NCBI GenBank assembly: GCA_016946835.1
Contig: JACVTC010000095.1
Span: 476,001 to 540,000, forward strand
DNA from: Neocallimastix lanati (nom. inval.)
Lineage: Eukaryota > Neocallimastigomycota > Neocallimastigomycetes > Neocallimastigales > Neocallimastigaceae
DNA length: 64,000 nucleotides
Reading direction: 5' to 3'
Part shown: positions 36,877 to 53,140 of the stretch, one piece after another
How the letters are laid out: the number at the start of each line of letters is the position of its first letter
Position numbering within the stretch: the stretch's first letter is position 1
The notes under the pieces: model-generated
The model's database searches: none
The model's input: the letters and a program-made list of their open reading frames with translations, nothing else
Told to the model about the DNA's origin: nothing
Made by a program: the position numbers and the translations under genes

Positions 36877-37377
36877 AAAATAAATAAAATAAAATAAATA
36901 AATAAGCAAATTGTAGAAAAAAAAATAATAAAATAAAATATCAATCAATCTATCTATCTATTTAAATATTATTAAAAATTATTAACTTTAAAAGACACTC
37001 TTCTTTTTTTAAATTTTATCATTGTTAACATAAATTAATATAATTAATTATCATTATCATTTTTATTACTTTCATTCATTCATTTATTCATTCATTTTTT
37101 TTTATATGAGTGTTTTTAATAAAAAATTATACTATCTATACTTCAAACAATATTAAATATTAGTTACCAATAATATTGAAATGTTAGATAGTATTTACTT
37201 AAAAAAAACATTTAAAATTAATGATAGTTACTCTGAATAAAAGGGTCCTTTTTTACATTTTTGTATTAATTAAAACTGTATTTAATAATACTTTATAAAA
37301 TATTAAAATTTGAAAATATTCAATATAAATTTATTATTTTTAAATATAAAAAAAAAATAAAAAAATAAATAAATATT

Positions 37378-37570
37378 TAAATAATAATAAATAATAAATA
37401 ATAAATAATAAATAATAAATAATAAATAATAAATAATAAATAATAAATAATAAATAATAAATAATAAATAATAAATAATAAATAATAAATAATAAATAAT
37501 AAATAATAAATAATAAATAAATAAATAAATAAATAAGCGAATAAATAAATAAATAAATAAATAAATAAAA
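37378..37570. repeat. (AAATAAT)n heptamer array followed by (AAAT)n
   Basis: About 19 heptamer units, then about 12 AAAT units with one AAGCG interruption. The same heptamer is found at 8829-9190 and, inverted, at 57838-58345. Confidence 0.95.
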
Positions 37571-37719
37571 TTAGAATATTTAATATTAATTTTCATTTAT
37601 TCTCATTCTTAATAATAGTAACTATAAATTATTGATGACAACTAAGTTCATCTAATAAATTAAAGGAATACTTTAATCATATATGTTTAATTTAGGTTTG
37701 ATAATCAATCTTATGATTA

Positions 37720-37750
<31 letters not shown>

Positions 37751-38333
37751 CTATTTATTTAATTATATAAAAATATTGGAATTATATATATAAAAAAAAG
37801 AGCAAATCCAAAAGGATCATCTGATAGCCTTTTTTTTTTTTTTTTAATATTTGCCTTTTAAAGAATTTTCAAGTCTTCTTTATAAACTGTATTTTATATT
37901 TGAATAGTAGCAATACAAACCTAATAAAAATTTTTTTTTAAAAATAAAATTAGATAATTAATATAAATAAAAAAATAAAAAAAAACACATTATAAAAATG
38001 AAATAAATTATTAAATTATATTATCTAATCTACAATATACGTTGGCAATGAAATTTTCATTACATACACTAATTGTAGAAATATTATTTATTATAAATAC
38101 TATTTATTTATAATCAACATGTATTACAACATTTATATTAAATACATATTTTAATAATGAATGTACGTTCAATTACGTAAAAATTACATTTTTACTTTAT
38201 TTAATTCTTTTTCTTTTTTTATTTTATTTTTATTTTAATTTTATTTTATTTTTGAATTATCTATTTATTTTTATTTTAATTTTATTTTATTTTTGAATTA
38301 TCTATTTATTATAGTTTATCTCCTCTATTTTAA

Positions 38334-38560
38334 AATACATTTTTTTTTAATTAAATCTTTATCACTACAAATACATTTTTTTTAATTAAATCTTTATCAC
38401 TACAAATACATTTTTTTTAATTAAATCTTTATCACTACAAATACATTTTTTTTAATTAAATCTTTATCATAACGTATTTTGTTTTTAATTTCATGTTTTA
38501 TTATCTATTATTATTATTATTTTTTTTAATTAATCTTTATTACTACAAATACGTATTTAC
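38334..38560. repeat. 35-bp tandem repeat, four copies plus a diverged fifth
   Basis: The unit reads AAATACATTTTTTTTAATTA plus AATCTTTATCACTAC. Four near-identical copies to about 38467 are followed by a diverged copy at about 38518-38556. Just before it (38222-38310), a 55-bp segment with TTTTGAATTATCTATTTAT is also doubled. Confidence 0.9.
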
Positions 38561-38689
38561 TTGTATATTTATTCTTCATTTTAATTTTAATTATTATTAT
38601 TATTTTTTTTTTGATATAATTCGTATTATACATATATGGAAATATTTAAAATCTTTACTCATACCCATAAAAATTGTACAAATGTAGAT

Positions 38690-39159
38690 AATGTATTATA
38701 CGTATATGTAGAGAAAGTCTAAGCCGGTCACACTCTGTTTTTTATGTCAAATTTAACTATTATTGTAATTATTTATTATAAATTAAAAAATAATTAGACT
38801 GACACAACTGTTGTTTAGAAAAAAAGGTCATGATCCCATAATTAGAGAAAAATAATAAGCAATTAAAAATAAATATATTAATTCTTGGGTTGGCTTAGTT
38901 TAATAAAACTTTATAATTCTTAATTCTTGTTTTTTATTTATTTTTTTATTATTTTAATTATTATTTTTTACATCTATTTTTATTTTCTTTTATTTATGTA
39001 TATAATTTTTTATTAATTTTAAAACTTATCTTTTAGTATAGAATTCAGTTATTTAATAAAAAGAAAATTAAGGAAATACAATATGCCTTTGTACTTTTTT
39101 TTTTTATAATTCTGGATTTTTTTTTTTTTTATCTTCATAAATCTATAAAATAGTTTTAT

Positions 39160-39212
<53 letters not shown>

Positions 39213-42200
39213 CGGCTTTCTTAATATCAGATATATTAAAATAGCGTTTGTAATGATAGACATAAACTCTCTTATTGATAGCCGCCGTTTAATTAATGTA
39301 GTATTGTTGGATTTTAAAATAAAATTTAAAAACTTTTCAAAAATATATATTTAAAATTAATTAAATAGTGCTACAAATTTTAATGTGGCCAGGTTTTTTA
39401 GTTAGAATCTATTTGAAGCTTCTTCTTTTTTTTTTTTTTTTTTTTTTTTTCATTTCATTTATTTATTTATTTCGTATTATATCAAATTATATCTTATATC
39501 TTTTTAATAATAAATAAAAATAAAGTTTTATTATAAAATAGTATTTTCTATTTTTTAAAATATATATATATATTTTTCTTAATTATACAATTTTTAATAA
39601 TAATTTTTTTTATTAAATAATTATTATTAAATAAAATTAAAATAAATTTTATAGATATATATATATATATATTTATATATATATTTTAAGATTCTTTTCT
39701 CTATTTATAATGATAGTTAATTTTTATTTTTTAAATATTATAATTTCATTTTATTTTAATATAATTTTAATATTTACTTGGTTTTATTTATATTATATAA
39801 AAAAAAATATAATAATTTTGTAAATAAAAAAAATATTTATATTCTTCTTATTATGGACTAGATTAATTAATAATAGATAGATAGATAATATTATGATTAT
39901 TATTATATGGTCTCATAGAAATAAACAAAAAAAAAAAAAAAAACAGGTGAAAATAGAGTTAAGATATAAATTATCAAATTATTTAGTAATATTTGATAAT
40001 ATTGATACAAAAGATTGTTAAAAAAGAATTATTAGTTGAAAATTTTATTTTTTTGTATATTTTAATATTAAATTTAGCTATAAAAATTATCATATTTATT
40101 TTAATGCTTGTCATAGCCTAGAAATTTTTTTTTGTATGCTATTTAATTAAATTGATACGTATTAATTTTTATTTTGTTTGTTTGAATTTTTTTTTTTTAA
40201 TTAATACTTTTTTAATAAAAAAAAATATTTTTTTTATTTTATATATTAAATTAATGAGAAATATGATTTATATTAATTATATAATATTTCATTTAAAATA
40301 TTCATTTTAATTAATAATTCTGACCATTTATCTTATTAGTTTATTTTTAAATTTCTTGTTTAACAAAAATATCAAAAATAATGAAATAATTTTAAAATAA
40401 TAAAAGCAGCACACACACAAAACAAAATATAATATATTAAAAAAAAAAAAAAACTTAAATAATATATGAAGTCATATTTATATAATTTATATAATTTATT
40501 TTATTGTTATTTTAACAGAATTTTACTTTTTTTTTTTTTATAAAATGCCAATTTTTTTTCTTATATTTTAAATTTAATTTTTAATTAAAATTTATGTTAA
40601 ATCAACATTTATACATTTTATACCAAAAATCACGAAATATAATGAAATTAATTGAAAATATCATATGACACATTATAAATTAAATTAAATTTTTCTTTTT
40701 TGTTTTACTTTATAATATAAAAAATATCCAAAACTTTCCAATACTTAACTAAATTAAATTTAATTAATTAAAAAAAAAATAATAAATTGACATATTATAT
40801 AGGAATAAAAAAATTAGGTATAATATATAAAATAAAAAATAAAAAAATAAACCAAGAATTTATATCATTTCTCTCTTTTTTTTATAATTGGTTTCATGTA
40901 TGATAAAAAAAAAAAAAATAAAAAATAATGCAATCTACTATAGTATTATGCCTAATAAAAATATTTATTATTTTAATAATTAATATTAATATATATTTTT
41001 TTATTTATTTTTTTGGTTTCTTTTAATTAAATACATAGTTCTCATATTTACATTTATGAATTATATTTTTTAAAAAAATATTATTTATTATTATTTTAAA
41101 TTATTTTCGATGAAGTTTATTATAATAAAATTGTAATAATAATAATAATAATAATAACATAATTTTTACTTTTATTTAAAAATAAAATAACAATAAATAT
41201 CTATAATTTTTTTTTTAAAAAAAACTTATTATATAGATTATATAGAATTGACTGAGTTATAATTAATAATATATTTTTCCTTTTTTAGTAGTTTTTTTTT
41301 AATTTTTATCAAATAAATAATAATATGTACATATATTTTCATATATTTTCTTGCTGTTATAAATGAAAATAACATTACTAATACATACGTAAAAAGTATA
41401 AATTTTAAAACTACCTCTTTTAATCCTAAAATACTTTTTAATTTATTTAAAGATATTAATTTTATTTTTTATATAGATTAATTTTTTTTTTTTTTAAATT
41501 TTTTTTATTTTATTTTAAAATTTTTATTTTTATTTTTATTTTTTTTAAAAAAAAAAAAAACCTTGCATATATAATTTAATTATGATTATATATCAATAGG
41601 TTCTATACTGTAACAAATAAAATTTCATTCATTCAAATATATCTTTATATATCTTTATATATATATATTGGAATATTTTACCTTTTAACTTTGTTTTTAA
41701 TTATTTTTTTTTTTTTTTTATTTTATTTTACTTTACATTTTATTCTATTTGATAAAAGAACAGATATTTATCATATTTATCATATTTATCATATTTAAAT
41801 AAAAAATTCAATTTAAATGTTGTTTTTTAACTGTAAAATAATATAGAAGCTCATTTAAAGATACTAATTTATCTTCATGGTTACTCATGTTACAGATATG
41901 ATAATAAAATTTTGTCGTTTCTTTTTTCTTTTTTTTCTTTTTTTTTTTTTTTTTTTTAATAAAAAAAATTTTTTTTTAAAATTTATTTTTGTCTTATATT
42001 ATGTAAATTTTAATTTTAACAAATACAGAAAAAATGAAATATATATAAAACATGGAGTCTTTTTTTTTTTTTTTTTTTTAAATTTAACGTATTGACATTA
42101 ATAATTTGTAAGTTAAATTACTGTAATTGTATTGTCAGAATGATACATGTTTTTTTTTTTTTTATCTTTTTTTATTTTGTTATTTTTAATTATTCCATTA

Positions 42201-44135
42201 AAAGTATTTTTTTTTTTTTCATTTAATTTTTATTTTATTTTATTTTATTTTATTTTTTTTGTTTGATTAATATTATAAATATAAATAAAATAATAATTAT
42301 TAATTATCTCATGTTATTATAAATTGATAATTATTATTAACATTGAGTAATAATTATGAATATTTTATATAGTTATTGTATTTTATAAAAAAGAATATTT
42401 ATATGTGTATTATTAAAAAAAAAAAAAAAAGAAATTATCATAATCACAAAATTATTAAATATTTATTAAATATTTAAGTTATATTAATTTTTTTTATTCT
42501 TTTTTGATATAATTAATTTTTATTATATATTTTTAATATATTATAAATACATATGTTACATATAAAAATATTTTTATTAAAATTGATTTTTAATAATTAT
42601 ATTATTATACATTACGTATACATTTTGTAATAAATTATTTTAAAAAAAGGCATAATTTTTGAAAGAACTGAATCATCTTGATGATCATATGATATAATAT
42701 ATTATTAATATATTTATGTAATATATATTACAATTTATTTAATTTAATTATATGCATGCCAATATCAAATTTTTATAAAATTTTTATGTAATAATAGTAT
42801 AAATTTATTTTTTTATCAAAAAATGATAAAAAAAATTTTTTTTAATATTATATAATCTTTTTATTAGCATTATAAAATATATTTTAAATGTATTTTTAAT
42901 CTATGGATGAACAATATAATTCATTTATATGTCATTTATATTTATATTTAATTATTTATAATTGTTATTATAATTTCTTTTTATTTTTATTTTTAATAAC
43001 AAAAGTAAAAAATATAAAATAAAATTTGAAAATAGAATTTTAATTTCAAATATTTTTATTTTAAAAATAATATATTCTAATATATTGTTCCTATTAGTTA
43101 TATATAATAATATATAATAATATATGATGTTTTAATAATAAATGATATGAATTTTTTTAATTTGTGAAAAAAATATAAAAGCAGCAAAATTGAACCAAAA
43201 GTAAATAAAAATTTTTAAAGATTAAAAATAATTTTTTTTGAATTATAGTAAAAAAGCATCAAAACGAAGTTTAATACTTTATACCAAAAGGAAAATAATT
43301 AAAACAACAAATAAAAGCGTTGTTTTTTTTTATTCCTAATTTTCTTTTTTTTTTTTTTTATCTTTGTAATAAGTAAAAGTTAAAGAATATTTATAAGAAG
43401 AGTATTACATAAAAGTCATTATAACAGCATAAAAGAAACAAAATTAAAATAATAAAAATTAAATAAAAAAAAAATATTAATAATAATAATTGAAAAAATA
43501 AACTTAAAATTTAATAAACAATAATAGTTAACAAAAAATTTTTTTAAATATATTAAATTGACCAATATATTTCAAAGCCATTATAAAAAAAAAAAAAAAG
43601 GCAAAAAAATACAAAACAAAAAATATAAATATAAAATAAATATTTGATATAAAATATATATATATATATTTTTGTTTTAGATTTGAAATATAAATTAAAT
43701 TAATCAATTTAAAATAATCAATTAATTAATTTAATAAATAATTTTTACATTTTATCGAAGTAGTTTTATTAGAGATAATAATAAAATTATAATAACGAAA
43801 AATATAAATATTATTTATTTAAATATTTTTTTTTTAAAAAAAAAAAAAAACAGTTTTTATCAATAACAATTTAAATATTAATATCAATAAATAAATAATA
43901 TCTTTTTTTTTTTTCGCTTTTTTTTTTTTCTTTTTTTTTTTTAGTTTTTATTATTTTAATAAACTTTTCATTTTATTTATTAATAAGACATAAAGTTATA
44001 CATATAAATAAATTGAAAAATAATAATAGAATATAAAAAATAAAGAAAAAAAAAATTTTAAAATAACAAATTTATATTAATTAAAATTCTTATAATTATT
44101 AAAGATAAATATAAATATATTAATAAATAAAAAAA
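38690..44135. other. Long gene-free AT-rich stretch
   Basis: Nothing recognisable as a gene in about 5.4 kb. It includes two less AT-rich patches: 38700-38890, with GTCTAAGCCGGTCACACTC, and 39205-39300 (listed separately). The rest is homopolymers and short AT repeats leading to the TLDc gene, whose 5' flank (43900-44135) is A/T-run rich. A small frame at 41877-42095 consists of poly-Phe and is not credible. Confidence 0.7.
39209..39291. other. GC-richer segment closed by a 7-bp inverted repeat, possible structured RNA
   Basis: AAACGGC near 39209 and GCCGTTT near 39285 are reverse complements. They enclose a hairpin TTAATAT/ATATTAA and a second weaker GTTTGT/ACATAAAC hairpin. The minus strand is also open across the whole segment (KRRLSIREFMSIITNAILIY). 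Structured RNA, gene relic and chance are all possible. Confidence 0.25.
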
Positions 44136-45284
44136 ATGACAATTTCAGGAGATACTATTTCTACTTCTTCCAATAGTAATAATACTAATAACTATATTGA
44201 AGAAGAAATTATTCATATTAAAAAACCAAAAACTAATATCTTCAAAAAATTCTGTAAGATATTTAAAAAGAATAAGAAAAATAAGAGTGATAGCAAGAAC
44301 AAGAAAGATAAAGGAAAAGCCTCAATAGAATTAGAAAATGAAACCAATAATTATAATACTGTTACTTCAACAGTATCCTTCTCTTTACCAAATACCTATG
44401 TGAATAATTCTAATTTATGTTCTTCATCTACAGCTACTGTAAAATTTACTCCTACCAATTATCAACCAGTTCCATCTATTTTAAATCGTTCAATTTTTGT
44501 TGCTCCTTCAGATGATACTGTTTCTGAAGCTGATACTGAAATTACTTTAGTTGATCCAGCTCTCATTGCTGAAAATAAAAAAAATTCTAATAAAAAGAAG
44601 TTTTTAAATAGAAGTAAGGGAAAGCATAAGAGAAGACATTCATGGCAAGATAATAGTTTTAATGAACATGTAGAAGATCCAAGAAACTGTAGAACTGTTA
44701 CAAATATAAAGGAAATTTTAAATGCTGATAGTCATAAAGTTGAATTACATAATGATGTATCTACTTCCTTTGAATTGGTTTTGGATGAAAATCTTGCTAA
44801 TGAAATAAAGAAAAGTATACCACGTTTCTATCGTGAAGCCTGCAATCATTGGTATCTTGAATATAGTCTTGGGGAACATGGATCTAGTTTAACTACTTTT
44901 TATGAATGCCAAATGGATTTGGAAACTCCAATTGTAATGGTCATTACGGATTGTTATGGTGAAGTTTTCGGTGCTTATCTTAGTGAACCATTTAATCCAG
45001 CAATAATTGGGTTTACAGGTAATAGAGAATGTTTCCTTTGGAAGAAAACAGATGAAGGTGTTAAAGTTTTCCGTGCTTCCACTTTAAATGATTATTTCAT
45101 GATGGCTGATCAAGATTTTATTGCTATGGGTGTTGATGAAAATGGGGTTTTTGGTTTATTCTTAGATAATTTACTTCTAAATGGTGAAAGTAGTCCTTGT
45201 GATACATATTTAAATGAAGTTCTTTCTTCAAAGAAACATTTTGAATGTTCATCATTAGAAATATGGTCTATTCAATATGAATAA
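44136..45284 (+). CDS. TLDc-domain protein (OXR1 type)
   Basis: Intronless, 382 residues. Residues about 190-381 form a TLDc domain: a NADSHKVELHNDVSTSFE start (the usual 'S.ill' segment), IPRFYREACNHWYLEYSLGE, a GSSLTTFYE block (G.S..TF), VMVITDCYGEVFGAYLSEPF, FTGNRECFLWKK, DYFMMADQDFIAMG, GVFGLFLDNLLLNGESSPCD and FECSSLEIWSI at the end. These are the expected G-S-L-T-F, D-FGAY, FLW and LW-like blocks in order. TLDc proteins such as OXR1 protect against oxidative stress, and in fungi and animals bind and disassemble the V-ATPase. The N-terminal 185 residues are polar with Lys-rich stretches (about 30-65) and Ser/Thr-rich stretches, probably disordered; no LysM domain is present. It stands alone between gene-free regions. 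Confidence 0.9.
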   Translation: MTISGDTISTSSNSNNTNNYIEEEIIHIKKPKTNIFKKFCKIFKKNKKNKSDSKNKKDKGKASIELENETNNYNTVTSTVSFSLPNTYVNNSNLCSSSTATVKFTPTNYQPVPSILNRSIFVAPSDDTVSEADTEITLVDPALIAENKKNSNKKKFLNRSKGKHKRRHSWQDNSFNEHVEDPRNCRTVTNIKEILNADSHKVELHNDVSTSFELVLDENLANEIKKSIPRFYREACNHWYLEYSLGEHGSSLTTFYECQMDLETPIVMVITDCYGEVFGAYLSEPFNPAIIGFTGNRECFLWKKTDEGVKVFRASTLNDYFMMADQDFIAMGVDENGVFGLFLDNLLLNGESSPCDTYLNEVLSSKKHFECSSLEIWSIQYE

Positions 45285-48600
<3,316 letters not shown>

Positions 48601-48602
<2 letters not shown>

Positions 48603-48831
48603 CCCTTTCTTTTCTTTTATGCCATTTGAAGAAAAATTCTTTTATTTGATTAATAGCTTTTTTTCTTATTCTTTTTTTTTTTTTTTATTCATAAAACTCT
48701 AGCTTTATTAAACGAGTTACCATTCAATAGATTAGGGAGACAAAAGACCTTTTTTTTTCCTTAAAAAAAAAAAAACCTTTTTATTTTTTATTTTTTTTTA
48801 AGTTCCCAAATATTTCCTATATAATCTATTA

Positions 48832-48864
<33 letters not shown>

Positions 48865-48954
48865 CATTCCTACCTTTGAATTATATCAATTGAAGTTTAT
48901 TAATATTATATATATATATGTATATATTATCTCTGTATCTCTGTATTCAAATGA

Positions 48955-48986
<32 letters not shown>

Positions 48987-49037
48987 TAAATTGGACATTG
49001 CCTAATTATTATTTACTTTTACATAATTTTATTTTAT

Positions 49038-49088
<51 letters not shown>

Positions 49089-49251
49089 AATTGGTAAATA
49101 TTATAATTTTATTTAAATTTTTTTTTTTTTTTTTTTTTTTTTTTCCCATTATATTATCACAATCTTTGTTTTCCCATAGGTACGTATCTTCTTCTATGGA
49201 AGATTCTTTTAGGGATGAACCATCTTATCTCCTGTTGATACCAGGGGTGAT

Positions 49252-49296
<45 letters not shown>

Positions 49297-49327
49297 TTAA
49301 GCATCCCATAAATTAAATAAAATGAAT

Positions 49328-49367
<40 letters not shown>

Positions 49368-49494
49368 GGTGGGGGGGGGGTAAAAATTCCCTACCCCTCC
49401 TCCCTCCTCCTCCAAAAGTTCAGAATTTGTTCTTTCTTTGAAGGGATCAATGTACTTTTGCTTACCATAACTTTTGCTTACCATAAATGAATAC

Positions 49495-49529
<35 letters not shown>

Positions 49530-49596
49530 GTAGTAGTAGTAGTTAGTTTAGTTTAATGATTTCAATGGATTTAATCATTTATTTATTATTTATTTA

Positions 49597-49633
<37 letters not shown>

Positions 49634-49764
49634 TTATTTTTTTTTAAAACTTTTATCCTTTCTATTTTTTTTTTTTTTTTTTTTTTTTGTTATCTTTTGA
49701 AATTAATTTTCTTTAATTACCCAATTAAAATATCGATTAATATTTTTTTTTTTTTTTTTTTTTT
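48601..49764 (+). other. Degraded, homopolymer-invaded sequence upstream of the retrotransposon relic
   Basis: Short islands of normal composition (48601-48650, 48700-48750, 49145-49255, 49380-49490) separated by T-runs up to about 45 and A-runs of about 35. One plus-strand island reads SSMEDSFRDEPSYLLLIPG. Position just 5' of the endonuclease relic suggests the first ORF or 5' region of the same element, but no domain can be recognised. An unusual G-run lies at about 49367-49380. Confidence 0.35.
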
Positions 49765-49908
49765 ATTTTTTGATTTGTTTTCAATGCCAATCATGAACTC
49801 AATGCTCCCAATATACCTAATCTTATCTCTCAAAATCTAATTTCACATTCTAACACAGAAATGTTTTCTTTTTGTCTTAAATAGAATATCAATGGATAGA
49901 ATTTTGTG

Positions 49909-49939
<31 letters not shown>

Positions 49940-50647
49940 CATAGTAATGGGTACTTCAACACGATTTTTAAACCATTATTCTTATGTTTTCAGGAAAATA
50001 GGTAAATGGTACCAATGAATGATCTTAGATATTCATGTCAAGTAACCCTTACCAACTACAAATATTTCCAAAAAAAAAAAAAAAAAAAAAAAAAGAATGG
50101 ATCCAAATACACTAGGTTACCGAGGTTTTATATCTTGGGTATCTTGTTATTATATCAAAACAGTACTTGAAGATAAAATTCCTACATTCATCTTGTTTCT
50201 TTAATAACCTTATGACCCTATATCACTCTAAGTGTTAAGGTAATGTCTCTATTCCCACCTAAGAAATACTCATTACAAGTCCGATATACATTACATTCTC
50301 TGAATTTTTTAACATGGATTCAAAATCACATGAATCATTTATCTATTCTTCTTGGAGACTTTTAACATGAGCACCTACTGATTTAAAAGATAAATTAATG
50401 AACGGTAACCTTGGTAACTTTGTTTATTCTTCCGAATAATGGTACCACCTAAGTCATGGACTAACTAGAGGTAGATATTTATTCATCAGATATTTGATTA
50501 TGCCTTAGTCAACTCAACTATGCTGGAATTAAAAAAAAAATGTATATATCAAGTGTTTATTTTATTGGATATCCTTCTGTATCAGATCATAAACCACTCA
50601 TAGTCTATTTGCAAGAAAATTACCACAAATGAATCATTTTTGTTACC

Positions 50648-50678
<31 letters not shown>

Positions 50679-50914
50679 TTAGGTGGGATAGATATAAAAT
50701 ATTTTGAACTTAAGAAAGAAAATTTTATGATCCCAATAAATTTTTGATAATCTTAGTGAAGAATTAGGAAATGAAGAAATTTCGGTAGATAGTATAGTTG
50801 AAAAGTTTATCAACACTATTCATTCCATTGATTAAGGATTTATCGATCACATCTTCAACAGAAATCAAAAAAAGCAATGTTTTGAATGCCCCATAAAATT
50901 TATTGTCTTCAAAA

Positions 50915-50954
<40 letters not shown>

Positions 50955-51213
50955 ATTTACGGTATAAACAAATTAAGCAGTATAAATCTGCATGGGATTC
51001 CGATGCATTTGTTAAAAATTGTTGATTCGTTTAATAGACTATGTACTATATGAATCAATTTATAAAAAAAAAAAAGTTAACTAATATAGAAAATAAAAAA
51101 AAAAAAGAATCGTTATATTGGATTAAAATTTGGGCTAATGCCTCTGAAGGAGAAGACCATAATTTTTTTTTTTTTTCAGATAGTTCATTCAAACGCTAAT
51201 CCGGAATAAAAAT

Positions 51214-51255
<42 letters not shown>

Positions 51256-51402
51256 CAAAGATCTTATATGATGGAGGTGAGGTTCGTTACCTATGAACTT
51301 TTTTTTTCTGAATTTATTTATACAACTTTATTTTTGAATATTACTTTTTTTTATTTTAATATCACTATTCTAAATATTAATATGTTCTAATTGGACAAAT
51401 TA

Positions 51403-51434
<32 letters not shown>

Positions 51435-52024
51435 TTTTTTTTTTTTTTTTTTTTTTTAATTAATTGAGTATTTTTTAATAAAAAAAAAATATTCATGTAA
51501 TTAATAAATAAATAAATAAATAAATCTTTTCCTAAAAAAAAAATGGTAATAACTACTTTCATTGTTTCTATTCTAAAAAAAAAAAAAAAAAAAAAAAGAT
51601 CTTTCCAATTATAATAATTATAGAGAAATTTCATTAATTAATGAAGGCTTAAAAATTATTTTAAAAGATAATATCTGATGAAATCTCTAAATCGGTTATT
51701 TGAGAATAAAATTATTTAATTTCCTCTCTAATCAATATTTATTTTCTAAAGCTCGTGCTCGTTTCCTTGATATCCTAATCAGACGGGTTTGACGTATTTC
51801 ATCGTGGATCGTGGAGTCTCTTGTTCCTTATATAGTTAGCCTCTCAAATTATCTCATCTTTCACCATCATTATATTCGTCGTTAGTAGCTCTCTTGAGTT
51901 ACTCCTTAATTGGTATAGTAAATAATAATAATAATAATTATAAAAAAAAAAAAAAAAAAAAAAAACTTTCAACAACCAAGAGAGTCAACGTTGAATCGAT
52001 ATGGGAAAGAAGAAACCTCTAATT

Positions 52025-52080
<56 letters not shown>

Positions 52081-52330
52081 TAGTCCTTCTCTCTCCTAGT
52101 ACATCTTATTATACAAATAGTAATCCTAATGAATCACACGGAAATTGAATGGTCTGATAGTATTTCTCTTGGTTTGAGAGAGAAAGTTTTAGTGGTCACC
52201 ACACTATCCATACACTTTATCGGTGTTAACTTTTTTTTTTTAATTTTATATTTTATTAAATATTTTTTTTTTTTTTTTTTTATTTGGTAGAAATGATACC
52301 ATAATAACTTTTAAAAATTTTCTTTTTACT
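49765..52330 (+). pseudogene. Non-LTR retrotransposon relic: endonuclease and reverse transcriptase
   Basis: The order of a LINE ORF2 is preserved, but every domain is broken. The endonuclease lies at about 49860-50620, with LLGDF near 50350 and SDHKPLIVY near 50585. A linker follows at about 50650-51250. Reverse-transcriptase start motifs LSNYNNYREISLINEGLKII lie near 51603. FLLGLREs-like residues near 52170 correspond to the LSLGLRES block at 5650 in the other relic. Base-level similarity to 5617-5850 is visible, including GAAATTGAAT, TCTCTTGGTTTGAG and TTTGGTAGAAATGAT. Poly-A/poly-T insertions at 49911, 50071, 50647, 50919, 51216 and 52028 (up to about 50 nt) split the frame repeatedly. 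Confidence 0.75.
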
Positions 52331-52631
52331 TTTATTGTATTTACATTAACTTTATTTATTTATTTATTTATTTAAAGTATATTTTCAATATTTTATTTTA
52401 TTTTTTTTTTTTTTTAAAATCATTTTTTATATATTCTTTATTATTATTTTTATTTTTTATTTTATTATTATTATTTTTATTTTTTTATCATAATATATTT
52501 TATAATGTATATAATATATTAATATTTCAATAGTATTAATTAATAAAGCAATAATTCATTGTTTAAAAATTTTTAATCAAAATAATAAAAAAAAAATTTT
52601 TTTTATTTTAACAATTTGTTTTAAATTCTAG

Positions 52632-52701
52632 GGAAGCCCTTTACATTTCTAAAGGCCTTGAAGAAGAAAATGTAACCATTATTAATAAAAGATACTTTTG
52701 A
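52632..52701 (+). other. Possible orphan terminal exon
   Basis: After TTTTAAATTCTAG, which looks like a splice acceptor, 22 open codons read EALYISKGLEEENVTIINKR plus YF and end in TGA. Composition is less AT-rich than the flanks and the peptide looks coding. No upstream exon could be matched, so it could be the 3' exon of an unrecognised gene or a remnant. Confidence 0.25.
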
Positions 52702-53092
52702 TAAGCCTTTTTAGTTTAATTGGTTATTTTTTTTTTTTTTAATTATATTTAAATATTTTATTATATGAATATATATATATATATATATATTTTATTTTTT
52801 TTTTTTTTTTTGCAATTATTTATGAAGAACTATATGAAATGGTATTAAATAAAATTGAATTAAATAAAAAAAAAATAAAAAATAAAAAATAAAAAAAGAT
52901 AAAATAATTAATTAAATCATAATTCATTAAAAAAAAATGACACCTTCAGAATCAAATCACTTCTTTATTATCAAAGAGAAACTTCAATAACAAAATATTC
53001 TTAAAATAATACACATAATGAAAAACGTGAAAAAAGTATATAGGATGAGTATTAAGTGATATATGAGAAGGACAGGGAATACATAAAATGTA

Positions 53093-53140
<48 letters not shown>

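Noticed and set aside
37630-37825. TTGATGA and a later CTGA near AAAAGGATCATCTGATAGCC and a T-run
   Set aside because: Boxes are about 185 nt apart with no guide or stem; too weak for an RNA gene.
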